Counted from the first letter of the stretch, positions 15,415 to 24,743 are shown. The stretch is DNA of 39,356 bases from Blastocatellia bacterium (GCA_019695185.1 JAIBAN010000077.1:1-39356); one strand, 5' to 3'. The notes: generated by a model not told the origin, from the letters alone. Translations and numbers: made by a program.

Positions 15415-18408
15415 TTATTCGTTGGTGTCAATCCCCAGCCGCTTGCATTTCAGGGCCAGTCCATTGCGGGAAATGTCCAACTCGCGGGCTACACGAGAGA
15501 TATTCCCGTTGTGACGGCGAAGGGCATCGGTTATGACCCGTTTTTCGACTTCCTCGATAGCTGCGGCCAGGGTTTGGGCTTTGGTGGATTCAGAGCCGGC
15601 TCTGAGCCGGAATGAGCCGCTGATGGAGGGCCGGTGCCGCAATTCCGTGGAGAAATCCTCAGGCACCAAAACCGCTTCCGGCTCGGCCATGATGACCGCC
15701 CGTTCAATCTCGTTTTTCAACTGGCGCACATTGCCCGGCCAGTTATAACTGCACAGGGCATCGAGAGCCGCTTCGGAAAAGGCGACATCCTTGTTTTCTT
15801 TTTTGGCGCATTCTGCGAGCACATAGCGGGCAATCAAGGGAATGTCTTCCGGGCGTTCGCGTAGGGGGGGAACCTCAATCCGGATGACATTCAGCCGGTG
15901 ATAGAGGTCTTCCCGAAAGGTTCCGCGTTCGGCGTCTTTTTCAAGGTCGCGGTTGGTGGCCGCCAGCACGCGCACGTCAACTTTGATGGGAAGGTTGTCG
16001 CCAAGGGCATGAATCTCTCGTTCCTGCAGGAAACGCAGCAACTTCGGTTGCACGGAAAGTTCCAGTTCCCCGATTTCGTCGAGGAAAAGGGTGCCGCCGG
16101 AAGCGGCCCGGATGACCCCCATGGCGTCTTTGTCAGCGCCGGTAAACGAACCCTTGGTATGTCCGAACAATCGGCTTTCCACCAGTTCCGACGGGATGGA
16201 AGCACAGTTAAAAGGCAGAAATGGTTTGTCCTGCCGGGCGCTGGTGGTGTGGATGGCGCGGGCAATCAGTTCTTTTCCGACACCGGATTCACCGGTAATC
16301 AACACAGTCGCATCGGAGGAACGGATTTTTTGAATTTGCTGAATGACCTGGCGCATGGCCGGTGATTCGCACATCACACCGGCGATATTGATATGGTGTC
16401 CGGCAGTGAACACATTGACGGTTTTGCGCATGGTCCGGACCAAAGTCCGCAACCGACACAATTCGAGGCCGGAATTGACAAACCGGAGCAACGGGTTGAG
16501 ATGGTCCGGGTCAGGCAGGGGACGTTGGTCCTCGACCCGTAAAATCATCCAGAAATGCCGTTGCAGGTCTGTGTCCGTTGGAAGTGAGGCGTCGGTCAGG
16601 GCGCGAATTTGAACATTTTTCGGCAACGGGCGCGAGCCCTCCAGATGTTCCCGTAACACCAACAGCAGTTTGTCGCCCTGGCGGTCGGAAAGTCCCTGGG
16701 CGGCAACGGCCTTGAACCCATGGGTCCCGGTTTCTTCAACCACCATGACTTCCACATGAAGGTAACGGAACAACAGGGCCGCTACTTCACGCAGCAACAT
16801 TTCATGGGAGGTGGCGGCAGTGGTCAGACGTTCCATGACCACCACGTCGTCAAGTGAAAATGGGCGACCGGGCCGCATGACCACCTGTCGTCTGTTTTTA
16901 ATGGCCAGCAGCAGTTCCACCGCCCGGAGCCGTTTCGGCTCGGCTCCCAGGTTACGAAAGGTTTCCAGTGCCGATTCAAGGTGAACCTGTGCCTGAAGGG
17001 GGTCAGACTGGTTCAGGGCAGCCCCCAGTTCACACTCGCTACAGGCTGCTTCATAGACATAGCTGATGGATTCAAAGAGCGAGATGCTTTGAGCCAGACA
17101 GGCAACTCCCTCAGTCATTTCCTGCCGCAACAGGTGCAGACTTCCTTTGAGACGGGTTGCCCAGGCGGTCAAATGATGTTTCTGGACTGCATGCAGCAGG
17201 TCCAGAGCGGTTTGCAGATGCTGGTTGGCCAAATCCGGTTCCTTGCGGACCACATACACTTCGGCAATCCGGAGGTGGATTTCGGGCAAGGCAATCCGGC
17301 GTCCGATTTTGGTGTAAATCAGGAGGCTGTGCTGGAATTGCAGCAACGCGTCCTCCACCCGGTTATGAGCCAGCAGAATTTGTCCCAACAGTTCCCACCC
17401 AGCGGCCTCGGAGGATTTCTGGCCGGTTTCCATGGCAATTTCAGTTGCCCGCCGGGCGTGTTTTTCCGCTCCGGCCAGTTTTCCCTGCCGGACATATAAC
17501 AACCCATAGGTGATATGAATCTGGCACTCGGTGAGCGGGTTCAGGTTGGCAATCAATTCTTTGGCCTGGTCCAGGGAATTTTCCGCCGCTGCCCAATCTC
17601 CAATCGCCAGTTGGGCCGCTGCCAGATTGGTATGACCCAACGACATGAGGCCATTGTCTTTCGATTCGGACCAGTGGGTGATGGCCTGTTGGCAATGGGC
17701 GACCGCCTCGCGGCTGTATCCTTCATCCGTATCAAGCAACGCCAACGTATTCTGCAATTTCCCAAGCGTCAGGTGGTCAGCCAGTGTCAGCGGGACTTGG
17801 GAGCCCAGCAGTTCCAACCCCCGCTGGCAATTTTCCCGTGCATCCTCCAGGCGGCCTTCCAGATGGTTGATAATCGAAAGATTCCAGAGCGTTTGCGCCA
17901 AAGGGCGGACATCTCCGACCTCCTCCTGCCGTTTGCGGGCCGCCACCAAATGATCGTAGGCAATGGCATACTCGTCAATCATCCAGTAGCAATAGCCCAA
18001 CAGGGCATGGGCCGCCCCGTTGAGGATGGTGTCACCAATGTCGGTGGCCACGTGGAGGCAGTTGGTGGCACACCAGATGGCTCTGGGCGTGTTTCCAGTC
18101 CAGCGGTTGAGACTGGCAAAGCGAAACCATAAAAGCGCCAGCACCCGTGGCGGCAGAGGGTCGTCACGGCGCAGCAAATCCTGGGGCAGAAGGGCCAGCG
18201 CCTCTTCATAGCGGCCAGCGCTCTCCAATCGTTCCGCCACCTTTTCCAGCACTTCTTCGGCTGAGAGGGATTCATCCTTGAGCAGCGAGGAAATCTGGAC
18301 CAAATCAGTTGAAGCCTGATTTGGTTCGTTGACCATGCTCGACAAGGTGACCCGTTCAAGGGTTACATAATTGGCATTGTCGTCGTTGGGAATCCGTGCA
18401 TTGGTCAT
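15415..18408 (-). CDS. Sigma-54-dependent transcriptional activator with TPR sensor region
   Basis: A 997-residue regulator. Residues about 30-480 are TPR-like helical repeats (for example SAGRYEEALALLPQ, AEKHARRATEIAMETGQ). Residues about 510-650 may form a GAF-like domain. The AAA+ activator domain spans about 680-920: Walker A GESGVGKE near 706, the sigma-54 contact loop GSFTGA near 752 (the usual GAFTGA with Ala to Ser), Walker B GTLFLDEIGEL and the R-finger region RLNVIRIEVPPLRERPEDI. A Fis-type helix-turn-helix ends the protein (HNGNISRVARELDISRNGL). It should therefore drive -24/-12 promoters in response to a ligand or protein sensed by the TPR/GAF part. The start at 18408 has a weak ribosome binding site; another ATG 24 codons in is possible. 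Its targets are not identifiable here. Confidence 0.92.
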   Translation of the reverse strand: MTNARIPNDDNANYVTLERVTLSSMVNEPNQASTDLVQISSLLKDESLSAEEVLEKVAERLESAGRYEEALALLPQDLLRRDDPLPPRVLALLWFRFASLNRWTGNTPRAIWCATNCLHVATDIGDTILNGAAHALLGYCYWMIDEYAIAYDHLVAARKRQEEVGDVRPLAQTLWNLSIINHLEGRLEDARENCQRGLELLGSQVPLTLADHLTLGKLQNTLALLDTDEGYSREAVAHCQQAITHWSESKDNGLMSLGHTNLAAAQLAIGDWAAAENSLDQAKELIANLNPLTECQIHITYGLLYVRQGKLAGAEKHARRATEIAMETGQKSSEAAGWELLGQILLAHNRVEDALLQFQHSLLIYTKIGRRIALPEIHLRIAEVYVVRKEPDLANQHLQTALDLLHAVQKHHLTAWATRLKGSLHLLRQEMTEGVACLAQSISLFESISYVYEAACSECELGAALNQSDPLQAQVHLESALETFRNLGAEPKRLRAVELLLAIKNRRQVVMRPGRPFSLDDVVVMERLTTAATSHEMLLREVAALLFRYLHVEVMVVEETGTHGFKAVAAQGLSDRQGDKLLLVLREHLEGSRPLPKNVQIRALTDASLPTDTDLQRHFWMILRVEDQRPLPDPDHLNPLLRFVNSGLELCRLRTLVRTMRKTVNVFTAGHHINIAGVMCESPAMRQVIQQIQKIRSSDATVLITGESGVGKELIARAIHTTSARQDKPFLPFNCASIPSELVESRLFGHTKGSFTGADKDAMGVIRAASGGTLFLDEIGELELSVQPKLLRFLQEREIHALGDNLPIKVDVRVLAATNRDLEKDAERGTFREDLYHRLNVIRIEVPPLRERPEDIPLIARYVLAECAKKENKDVAFSEAALDALCSYNWPGNVRQLKNEIERAVIMAEPEAVLVPEDFSTELRHRPSISGSFRLRAGSESTKAQTLAAAIEEVEKRVITDALRRHNGNISRVARELDISRNGLALKCKRLGIDTNE

Positions 18409-18417
18409 AGGCAGCTT

Positions 18418-18622
18418 TTCAGGGTCTAGGGTCTAGGGTCTAGGGTTCAGGGGCTCTAAATTAGACCACAAGAGTTTGGTACGGTTTTTCTCATCGCAGA
18501 GGTACAGAACCTTCGCAGAGATTTTCATTGTTTCTCTCGACGTCTCCTCTGCATCTCTGCGGTGAGAACAGTTTTCCGAAGTGTTCCAATGCTGTGTAGT
18601 CCGATTTAGACCCTAGACCCTG
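18418..18622. repeat. TCTAGGG heptamer pair enclosing a CGCAGAG hairpin
   Basis: GTCTAGG heptamers (18418-18452) and their reverse complement (18605-18622, TAGACCC) flank a segment that itself contains an inverted repeat: ATCGCAGAGG near 18493 and CCTCTGC...TCTGCGGTGAGAA at 18546-18569. The inner hairpin belongs to the same family as those at 32001, 35656 and 37505. The element sits upstream of the sigma-54 regulator gene. Confidence 0.85.
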
Positions 18623-18946
18623 CTCCGGTGCTCACTTGGTGCGCGTTGCGCAGTAGCTGAACAGGTGTGCAATTGGTGCGCATCTGTGCTCAGGATGTTA
18701 CCAGCGCATGAACACGTGCCAAAGAGAATTGAGAATGGTTGCAAGTTATTCTATTTCAAAGATTTATTTCGATCAAGCGGAAAAATGCGAAGCTGGTGAG
18801 CGGCTTGTGCCACAGCAAAAAAATCTTTTCCGGAACTGGCATATCAATTGCTCTCTGATTTTGTATCTAAAATCTTTTGCGCACTTGCTTTCATTCCTTC
18901 CATACAGGTTCCGGATTACCGGTTTCATCGTCCATAAGGAGTTTTC
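18623..18946. other. Intergenic region upstream of the nuclease gene
   Basis: An open frame of 81 codons crosses it but has no ribosome binding site, no family likeness and overlaps the nuclease start, so I do not call a gene. GCGCA-type short repeats occur near 18640-18690. The nuclease promoter should lie in the AT-rich part before 18930. Confidence 0.45.
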
Positions 18947-20389
18947 ATGTTGAAAAAGTTTCGTGGTCAGTTGGCAGTCTGGTTTTTGGCAATCATGTTG
19001 ATGGCAGGTTCCACTGCCCTGCATTCCAAGGCTCACACCCAGGAACCACAATATGCTGCTGACCAGGCTGTTCAGATTGATCCAAATGTGACCGAACAGG
19101 TTCAATATATCAATCTCGATGCCGATCAGCCGAGCCGGGCCATTGACGGGTTTGAATCCTATGAAAAGGTGTCACCCATCAATGAAGGATTCGAAACCGG
19201 TTCGAAGGGAAGCTATGCCTCGGCCAGTGTCACACTCACCAGCGGCAGTTGGACCATGGACGACGCCCTGATTGGAAATCTGACCGGTGACCGTAAAAAC
19301 GGCACAAAATCGGCCCGGATGGTCAACAGCGGCAAAATCACGATGAACTTTGACCGGGTCAGTGCCGGAACCGTAACGATTCAGCACGCGGTGTATGGCT
19401 CGGACGGCCCCAGCACCTGGGAATTGTGGTATTCGTTCGACAGTGGTCTGGGTTGGAAACGGGCCGGGATGCCGGTGACGACCACCAGCACGACCTTGCA
19501 AGCCGCCACCTTTGTCATCAATACCGGAAGAAACATTCGGTTTTCGATCAACAAGGCTTCGGGTGCCGGTAGCCGGATCAATATTGACGACATTCAAATC
19601 AGCAATTACGTCACGGAACCGGGACCGAATCCGAACCCGAACCCGAACCCAAACCCGAACCCGAATGCAGCGTTGCATTACGCGCTGGGCAACCCGTCCG
19701 GGGCCACCATGGATACGGCGAACTTTACCAACTACTTAATGGAGAAACCACAGTATGTCCTCAGCTACCATCGTGACCGCCGAACCCCCAACTGGGTCAG
19801 TTGGCACCTCGACACTTCCGACATCGGAAGCGCGCCACGCCAGGATGATTTCCGCGCTGACACCACACTTCCAGCGGGCTGGTATCAAGTTGGAGGAACT
19901 GCTTTTGGAACCGGATACGACCGTGGTCACCAGTGCCCGTCAGCAGATCGAACGAGCACAATCCCAAATAATAGCGCGACGTTTTTGATGACCAACATGA
20001 TTCCCCAGGCATCTGACAACAACCAGGGACCGTGGGAAAAACTGGAAAGCTATACCCGTACGCAGGTTCAGGCGGGGAATGAAGTCTACATTATTTGCGG
20101 TGTCTATGGTGCCAACGGAACGATTGCCGTCAACGGAATGACGATTCCGACCAACACCTGGAAAGTGGTGGTGGTCCTTCCCAACGGAACGGACGACCTC
20201 AATCGGATTAACACCAGCACCCGCGTGATTGCCGTTGATATGCCCAACGTGGCCGGCATCCGCAACAACACCTGGCAGCAATACCGCGTCAGCGTGGACA
20301 GCATCGAAGCCATGACCGGTTATGATTTGTTGAGCAATGTTCCGCCAGCCATCCAGGCGGTGCTGGAAGCCCAGGTGGACAATCAGTAG
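18947..20389 (+). CDS. Secreted DNA/RNA non-specific endonuclease (EndoG/NucA family)
   Basis: A 480-residue exported nuclease. The signal peptide covers residues 1-29. Residues about 65-220 form a beta-rich domain (SGSWTMDDALIGN, STWELWYSFDSGLGWKRAG) of the jelly-roll kind often found on extracellular proteins. A Pro-Asn repeat (PNPNPNPN) at about 225-241 is a linker. The nuclease domain follows: catalytic DRGHQCPSADR (D325-H328) and metal-binding TNMIPQ (N350) with the downstream NQGPW. The start at 18947 follows AAGGAG, and an intrinsic terminator at 20457 ends the unit. It probably degrades environmental nucleic acids. No immunity gene is adjacent, as expected for an exported enzyme. Confidence 0.95.
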   Translation: MLKKFRGQLAVWFLAIMLMAGSTALHSKAHTQEPQYAADQAVQIDPNVTEQVQYINLDADQPSRAIDGFESYEKVSPINEGFETGSKGSYASASVTLTSGSWTMDDALIGNLTGDRKNGTKSARMVNSGKITMNFDRVSAGTVTIQHAVYGSDGPSTWELWYSFDSGLGWKRAGMPVTTTSTTLQAATFVINTGRNIRFSINKASGAGSRINIDDIQISNYVTEPGPNPNPNPNPNPNPNAALHYALGNPSGATMDTANFTNYLMEKPQYVLSYHRDRRTPNWVSWHLDTSDIGSAPRQDDFRADTTLPAGWYQVGGTAFGTGYDRGHQCPSADRTSTIPNNSATFLMTNMIPQASDNNQGPWEKLESYTRTQVQAGNEVYIICGVYGANGTIAVNGMTIPTNTWKVVVVLPNGTDDLNRINTSTRVIAVDMPNVAGIRNNTWQQYRVSVDSIEAMTGYDLLSNVPPAIQAVLEAQVDNQ

Positions 20390-20456
20390 TGACTGAGGAC
20401 TGAGGTCCGAGGTTTTTGAAACGTTTTGGTTCAGACAAGTTTGATACGCGCTTTCG

Positions 20457-20490
20457 CCCGACCTGAGTGTCTTCAGGTCGGGATTTTTTT
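20457..20490 (+). terminator. Intrinsic terminator after the nuclease gene
   Basis: CCCGACCTGA (20457-20466) pairs perfectly with TCAGGTCGGG (20473-20482) around a 6-base loop, followed by A and seven T residues. Confidence 0.92.
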
Positions 20491-20503
20491 GTTTGCAACT
20501 GTC

Positions 20504-21472
20504 TTACTTTTTCGCTTTCTTCCGTTGTTTTTCAAGTTCTTTCTGGATGGCGGCAGCCTGTGAATCAGCCTGCACCACGGCCATCAACTGCTGCACCAGA
20601 TTACTGGCGGGATACAGGTCAACGGTTTCGCTTCCAACCGGAACCGAGGCCGCCGTCGAATAGGTTGCCACAATCTCCGCCCAAGCCAGTTTGGCTTCAA
20701 CCTGGGTAATCAGCAGGCGGGCGATTTTTTTCTTTTCCGAAGACAAGACCTCACCCGTTGCCGGGTCTTTGATTTGCTTCCCTTCCTGAATCACCAGAAA
20801 TTCCTGTCCGGGCTTGATTCCGGTTGGTTCGCCCAGGTTGAGGGCGACCCGGTTGCCTTCCACTGCGACCACGTACCCTTCCAGCGGAGTCAGTAAATTG
20901 ATGCGGTCAATAAACTGGAGGGCCGCCAGATTCAGGGTTTCAAGAAATTTCTTGTTGGCTTCCTGCGGGGTCAGGGTGTTGGTGTTGGGAACCCGCTGCA
21001 TGGCAAATGCCGTGACCTGTCCGGTAAAGGTGTCGGAAATTTTGATGCTGCCGGTGGTCACATCCAACAACTGGATTTGGACTCTGGTGGTGTACTTGTC
21101 TTTGGTGAAAACACCGGGTTCAAAATTGACCTGTTGAATCTGCGGGACCACGATATATTTGGCTCCCAGCAGCTTTCCGACGGATTGGGCTGCTTTGGGG
21201 TCAACCAGTTGCGAGTTGTTGAGCCGTTGCTCGGCCAGCACTTTGTCAAGTTGGGAACGGGCCACGACTTCATACCGGCCCATTTTGACCAAGGCATCCG
21301 TCATGGTGCTTTCCAGGACTTGCACCCCGTAGTTTTGGGTGATGGCATCTGCCTGGGGAGCGACGGCAAGCCGTATTTTTTCATCCTTTTTGGTCTGGGC
21401 CAGGATGGGGGAAAGCCCGCCCAGCCACAACAGGACGCCAATCACAAGACAGTGACGCGCAAGGGGAGTCAT
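20504..21472 (-). CDS. CsgG/HfaB-family exported protein
   Basis: A 322-residue protein with a signal peptide (residues 1-25, ending near ILAQ); no lipobox cysteine is evident, unlike curli CsgG. The body has the CsgG/LpoB/TolB-N pattern: an early strand IRLAVAP, a helix ESTMTDALVKMGRYEVVARSQLDKVLAEQRL, then AAQSVGKLLGAKYIVVPQI and a strand RVQIQLLDVTTGSI. The second half (GYVVAVEGNRVALNLGEPTGIKPGQEFLVIQEG) resembles the FlgT-like C-terminal domain found fused to it. Members make outer-membrane pores or bind envelope enzymes. It is divergent from the kinase-FGE gene, separated by about 150 bp, with AGGAG before the start. No curli genes accompany it. Confidence 0.85.
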   Translation of the reverse strand: MTPLARHCLVIGVLLWLGGLSPILAQTKKDEKIRLAVAPQADAITQNYGVQVLESTMTDALVKMGRYEVVARSQLDKVLAEQRLNNSQLVDPKAAQSVGKLLGAKYIVVPQIQQVNFEPGVFTKDKYTTRVQIQLLDVTTGSIKISDTFTGQVTAFAMQRVPNTNTLTPQEANKKFLETLNLAALQFIDRINLLTPLEGYVVAVEGNRVALNLGEPTGIKPGQEFLVIQEGKQIKDPATGEVLSSEKKKIARLLITQVEAKLAWAEIVATYSTAASVPVGSETVDLYPASNLVQQLMAVVQADSQAAAIQKELEKQRKKAKK

Positions 21473-21583
21473 ACTTTTTCAATCTCCTGATGGGTAAAAT
21501 GACGAACATTCGGACAAAGGGTGAAATTTTATTGTATAGTGAACGGGACTTCTTTTGAACGAAGTTTCGTTTTTCTCCAACCC

Positions 21584-21617
21584 AAAACTCAAAACTCGAA
21601 ACTCAAAATTCAAAACC
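21584..21617. repeat. AAACTCA heptamer array abutting the kinase start codon
   Basis: Units AAACTCA, AAACTCG, AAACTCA, AAATTCA and AAACCCC run into the ATG at 21620. No ribosome binding site of the usual kind separates the array from the start codon. Confidence 0.85.
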
Positions 21618-21619
21618 CC

Positions 21620-23665
21620 ATGCTGGCTTCCGGCACGCTTTTGCAACATCGCTATCGGATTGTGCGTCCGCTTTCCAAGGGTGGCATGGGAGCAGTTTAC
21701 GAAGCCCGCGACGAACGGCTTTCCTACACGGTGGCGCTCAAAGAAACCTTTTTTACCGAGCCGGAAATGGTGCGGGCGTTTGAGCGGGAAGCCCGCATTC
21801 TGGCCCGGTTGCGGCATCCGTCATTGCCCAAAGTGAGCGACCATTTTCTGGAGGAAAGCGGCCAGTTTCTAGTCATGGAGTTCATCACAGGCAAGGATTT
21901 ACTGGAACTTTTGGATGAATTCGGAGCGGCTTTGCCGTTGGAAGATGTGCTCCTGATAACTGACCGGCTGTTGGATGCACTTGATTATCTGCATACCCAG
22001 CAACCGCCCATCATTCACCGGGACATCAAGCCTGCCAACATCAAACTGACCGAGCGCGGCGAGGTGATTCTGCTTGATTTCGGTCTGGCCAAAGGACTTG
22101 CCTTGACCCAGGAGGCCCAGGTTTCGCTCAATGCCAGCATTCGGGCCTGGACACCGGGCTATGCGCCGATTGAACAGTTTTTGGCACAGGGGACGGATGC
22201 CCAAAGCGACCTGTTTTCGTTGGGAGCCACCCTCTATCACCTGATAACCGGTAAACCGCCGTTGGATGTAGTGACCCGCTCCAAGCAGATTTACGATACG
22301 GGCGTTGACCCGTTACGGCTCGCCGATGAGGTAAATCGGGCCATTCCGTTTGAAATCGGGCAGATTCTGGCCGGGATGATGGCCATAGACCGCCTGGAAC
22401 GACCCGCCAGCGCCCGTGAAGTCAGAGAACAATTCCAGCAGGCGGCACAGGCTTTACCGGAACCATCCCGGCGGAACCTGACCCCCGTCATCACCACTCT
22501 GGTCTTACAGGCCGGATTGCCAAAGGGAAATGCTCAGTTCCATAGAATGACTACGGAAGAAGACATAGACATTTCCAATGCCGAAACCGCATTACCCTCG
22601 CCGCACCTCATCACCCATAACGCCACCACTGTCAAAAGCGGGCCTGGAATTGAGGAGGCGGAAACCATTCCCTACCCGGCGGCCCAACGCAAAGAAACGG
22701 TTTCCCATGCCGCAACCATCCCCATTGGTGCCCGGCCCCAGCCGGTAGCCGTTCAACCGAGTGCTCCTCCGCCTGCAACCGGCAGATTTTTAGGATTTGC
22801 GGTTTTGGCCCTGGCTGGTTTGGTGGCCGGTTCCCTGGCCTTATATCAATGGTCAAACCGCACGGCACCGGTTGATAAAGGCACGGCAGAACCGGTGGCC
22901 ACCGTTCTGACCACGACCCAAAACACAATGGTGAATGATTTGGGAATGGAATTTATCCAGATTCCATCAGGTCGGTTTACCATGGGGTTTGCCGAAGTCG
23001 AGGCGGAAAGCCCGCTGCATGTCGTAATGGTTCGCAAACCCTTTTATCTGGCCCGTTATGAAACCACCCAGGCTCAGTGGAAAAAAGTCATGGGCACCAA
23101 CCCCAGTTTCGCCAAGGGTGACATGTTGCCGGTGGAGGGAATTTCATGGGATGAGGTTCAGCTTTTTTTGAAAAAACTGAATGCCATGCAAAAAGAGTAC
23201 AGCTATCGGCTGCCCTCCGAGGCTGAATGGGAATATGCCTGTCGGGGGCAGACCACCGGATTCAGCGCCAAGGAAATTGACGATATGGCATGGCACGAGA
23301 AAAACGCCCGCCAGCAACCCCATCCGGTGGGGGGAAAACGTCCGAATCCATTTGGTTTGTATGACATGTTGGGGAATGTGGCGGAATGGTGTCAGGATTC
23401 CTATCACAAGACCTATGTCAACGCTCCGGCAGATGAAACCGCGTGGGAAACCAATCCGGACCAGCCGTACCGTATGATTCGGGGTGGCTCCTGGCATGGA
23501 CTGAGCAATTTTTGCCGCCCTTCCTTTCGGGATTGGATGACACCCGACAGCCGCGCCATCTATGTCGGGGTGCGACTGGTGGCGGTAAAAAATGATGGAA
23601 CAAGTAAGGAAACTTCCGGAACAGTCGAGCGTGCAAAGAAGCAACCCGGCGGACCGGTGCGTTGA
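21620..23665 (+). CDS. Membrane Ser/Thr kinase fused to an FGE-sulfatase-like domain
   Basis: A 681-residue two-domain protein. Residues 8-275 are a Hanks-type kinase: glycine loop SKGGMGAVYE, K41 in VALKE, HRDIKPAN with D135 as base, and LLDFGLAKG. A Ser/Thr/Pro-rich juxtamembrane stretch precedes one membrane helix (about 389-411, FLGFAVLALAGLVAGSLALY). The outside part (about 435-660) is a formylglycine-generating-enzyme-like domain: IPSGRFTMG, YETTQAQWKKVMG, RLPSEAEWEYACRG, GLYDMLGNVAEWCQDSY, MIRGGSWHG and VGVRLV. Only one of the two cysteines used by true FGE is seen in the GGSWHGLSNFCRPSFR segment, so it is probably a binding/sensor domain. I start it at 21620 since the upstream frame is repeat-derived. 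Confidence 0.93.
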   Translation: MLASGTLLQHRYRIVRPLSKGGMGAVYEARDERLSYTVALKETFFTEPEMVRAFEREARILARLRHPSLPKVSDHFLEESGQFLVMEFITGKDLLELLDEFGAALPLEDVLLITDRLLDALDYLHTQQPPIIHRDIKPANIKLTERGEVILLDFGLAKGLALTQEAQVSLNASIRAWTPGYAPIEQFLAQGTDAQSDLFSLGATLYHLITGKPPLDVVTRSKQIYDTGVDPLRLADEVNRAIPFEIGQILAGMMAIDRLERPASAREVREQFQQAAQALPEPSRRNLTPVITTLVLQAGLPKGNAQFHRMTTEEDIDISNAETALPSPHLITHNATTVKSGPGIEEAETIPYPAAQRKETVSHAATIPIGARPQPVAVQPSAPPPATGRFLGFAVLALAGLVAGSLALYQWSNRTAPVDKGTAEPVATVLTTTQNTMVNDLGMEFIQIPSGRFTMGFAEVEAESPLHVVMVRKPFYLARYETTQAQWKKVMGTNPSFAKGDMLPVEGISWDEVQLFLKKLNAMQKEYSYRLPSEAEWEYACRGQTTGFSAKEIDDMAWHEKNARQQPHPVGGKRPNPFGLYDMLGNVAEWCQDSYHKTYVNAPADETAWETNPDQPYRMIRGGSWHGLSNFCRPSFRDWMTPDSRAIYVGVRLVAVKNDGTSKETSGTVERAKKQPGGPVR

Positions 23666-23811
23666 GGAACAAACACAGTGATGGTCGAAACCCTGCGAAG
23701 CATTTGGATTGACCCATCACGAAATGGCTGGTGTAGCCCTCAACGCTCCCGTATTGTCCGCCGGAATCCCTCCTCCTGCAACTCTTTTAGCCTGTTGAAA
23801 TCCTCTGAAGA

Positions 23812-23885
23812 CAAAAGTGTTGGAGTTCCAACACTTTCACTAACTCCATTTGATACAAGAATTATAGAGAAAAGTTTGTGGGCTT
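23812..23885 (-). repeat. Dispersed palindromic repeat, copy 1 (reverse orientation)
   Basis: The palindrome at 23814-23837 has 11-bp arms (AAAGTGTTGGA and TCCAACACTTT) and a GT centre. About 34 bp away is AAAAGTTTGTG (23870-23880), the reverse complement of the ACAAACTTTT block in copies 2 and 3. The middle segment is diverged. Confidence 0.8.
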
Positions 23886-23904
23886 CGGCAACGCTCAATT
23901 GGGC

Positions 23905-24038
23905 AAGTGGCGCGATTTGTTTAATCGTGCTTTCTCGGCATCTGAAAGTAGCCAGCCTCCAGGAACCGTAACCCTTCAAGCAAAGGGTTTCTGATTTCAA
24001 AACAAAACTTAAGCGCGATTAAACAAATCGCGCCACTT
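23905..24038. repeat. 26-bp inverted repeats, 134-bp element
   Basis: The arms at 23905-23930 and 24013-24038 match as reverse complements at 25 of 26 positions. An extra partial copy of the end (TCGCGCCACTT) follows at 24041-24051. The enclosed 82 bp encode nothing recognisable. The shape suits a very small non-autonomous element or a long RNA stem. Confidence 0.88.
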
Positions 24039-24206
24039 TATCGCGCCACTTTTTGGCCAAACCGAGCATTGGTGCTGTCCTCCCTGGTGTTGGATGCCGG
24101 GTTACCTTGCTCTCTGAAAGGGCTGGTCTTTCGTGATTTGAAAATTTCCCCCGGATTTTTTGTAACGAACCTTCATTTCACCGGTTTTATGAAGTGAAAT
24201 GAACTT

Positions 24207-24743
24207 ATGCCGAGCGAATCCGAAGCCTTTACACTCATCTTTCATGAACTGTTCCCGAAGCTCTGCCGGTTTGTTGAGGGATTGCTCAACGATTCCGGCA
24301 GTGCGCCGGACATCGCTCAGGAAACATTGCTCCGGCTCTATCGCTTTGGCATCGAGCGCATTCCGCCCCCGGAAATCCGGTTCTGGGCTTTTCGGGTGGC
24401 ACGCAATCTGGCCCTCAATGCAAAGGCCCGTTCTGCCAACCGCAACCGATTGCTGGAAGCCCTCACCCGGCTTTTCCAACCGGCGCAGGCCAATCCCGAA
24501 ACAGAACTGGAACAGGCTGACAGTGCGGCATTGTTGGTCAGATTGCTGCAAACCCTGCCGGAAGACCAACGGGCAGCGTTGCTCCTGCGCGAGCAGGAAG
24601 AGATGAAATACAGCGAAATTGCAGCGGTTTTGGGTGTTTCGGAAAGCAAGGTGAAAGTGGATGTCTTTCGCGCCCGCCAAGCCTTGCGCACCAAATGGCA
24701 CGAACATCACCGCACCACTGAACGGCGAAAATACATGAATTGA
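24207..24743 (+). CDS. ECF-type RNA polymerase sigma factor
   Basis: A 178-residue sigma-70 family factor with only regions 2 and 4. Region 2 is about residues 10-75 (HELFPKLCRFVEGLL, then APDIAQETLLRLYRFG and FWAFRVARNLALN). Region 4 is about 115-165 (LLQTLPEDQRAALLLREQEEMKYSEIAAVLGVSESKVKVDVFRARQALR), with the DNA-binding helix SESKVKVDVFRA. It heads an operon with a zinc-finger anti-sigma factor, an exported protein of unknown role and an exported metallopeptidase. The stop codon is followed at once by a TTGAGAA heptamer array. Its start at 24207 has only a weak ribosome binding site. Confidence 0.93.
   Translation: MPSESEAFTLIFHELFPKLCRFVEGLLNDSGSAPDIAQETLLRLYRFGIERIPPPEIRFWAFRVARNLALNAKARSANRNRLLEALTRLFQPAQANPETELEQADSAALLVRLLQTLPEDQRAALLLREQEEMKYSEIAAVLGVSESKVKVDVFRARQALRTKWHEHHRTTERRKYMN

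Larger units (their letters stand above)
23666..24206. other. Repeat-rich intergenic region before the ECF sigma operon
   Basis: It holds one copy of the palindromic dispersed repeat (23812-23885) and a 26-bp inverted repeat (23905-24038), both listed separately. A minus-strand open frame of 86 codons runs through both repeats and I do not accept it as a gene. A promoter for the sigma operon should lie after 24040; no clear ECF-type sequence was recognised. Confidence 0.6.

Noticed and set aside
18708..18953. Open frame of 81 codons before the nuclease
   Set aside because: It overlaps the nuclease start, lacks a ribosome binding site and has an unconvincing composition.
21620..23665. Active formylglycine-generating enzyme
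   Set aside because: The segment where FGEs carry two catalytic cysteines shows only one, and no sulfatase gene is nearby.
23740..24000. Minus-strand open frame of 86 codons
   Set aside because: It runs through two repeat elements, has no ribosome binding site and shows no family likeness.
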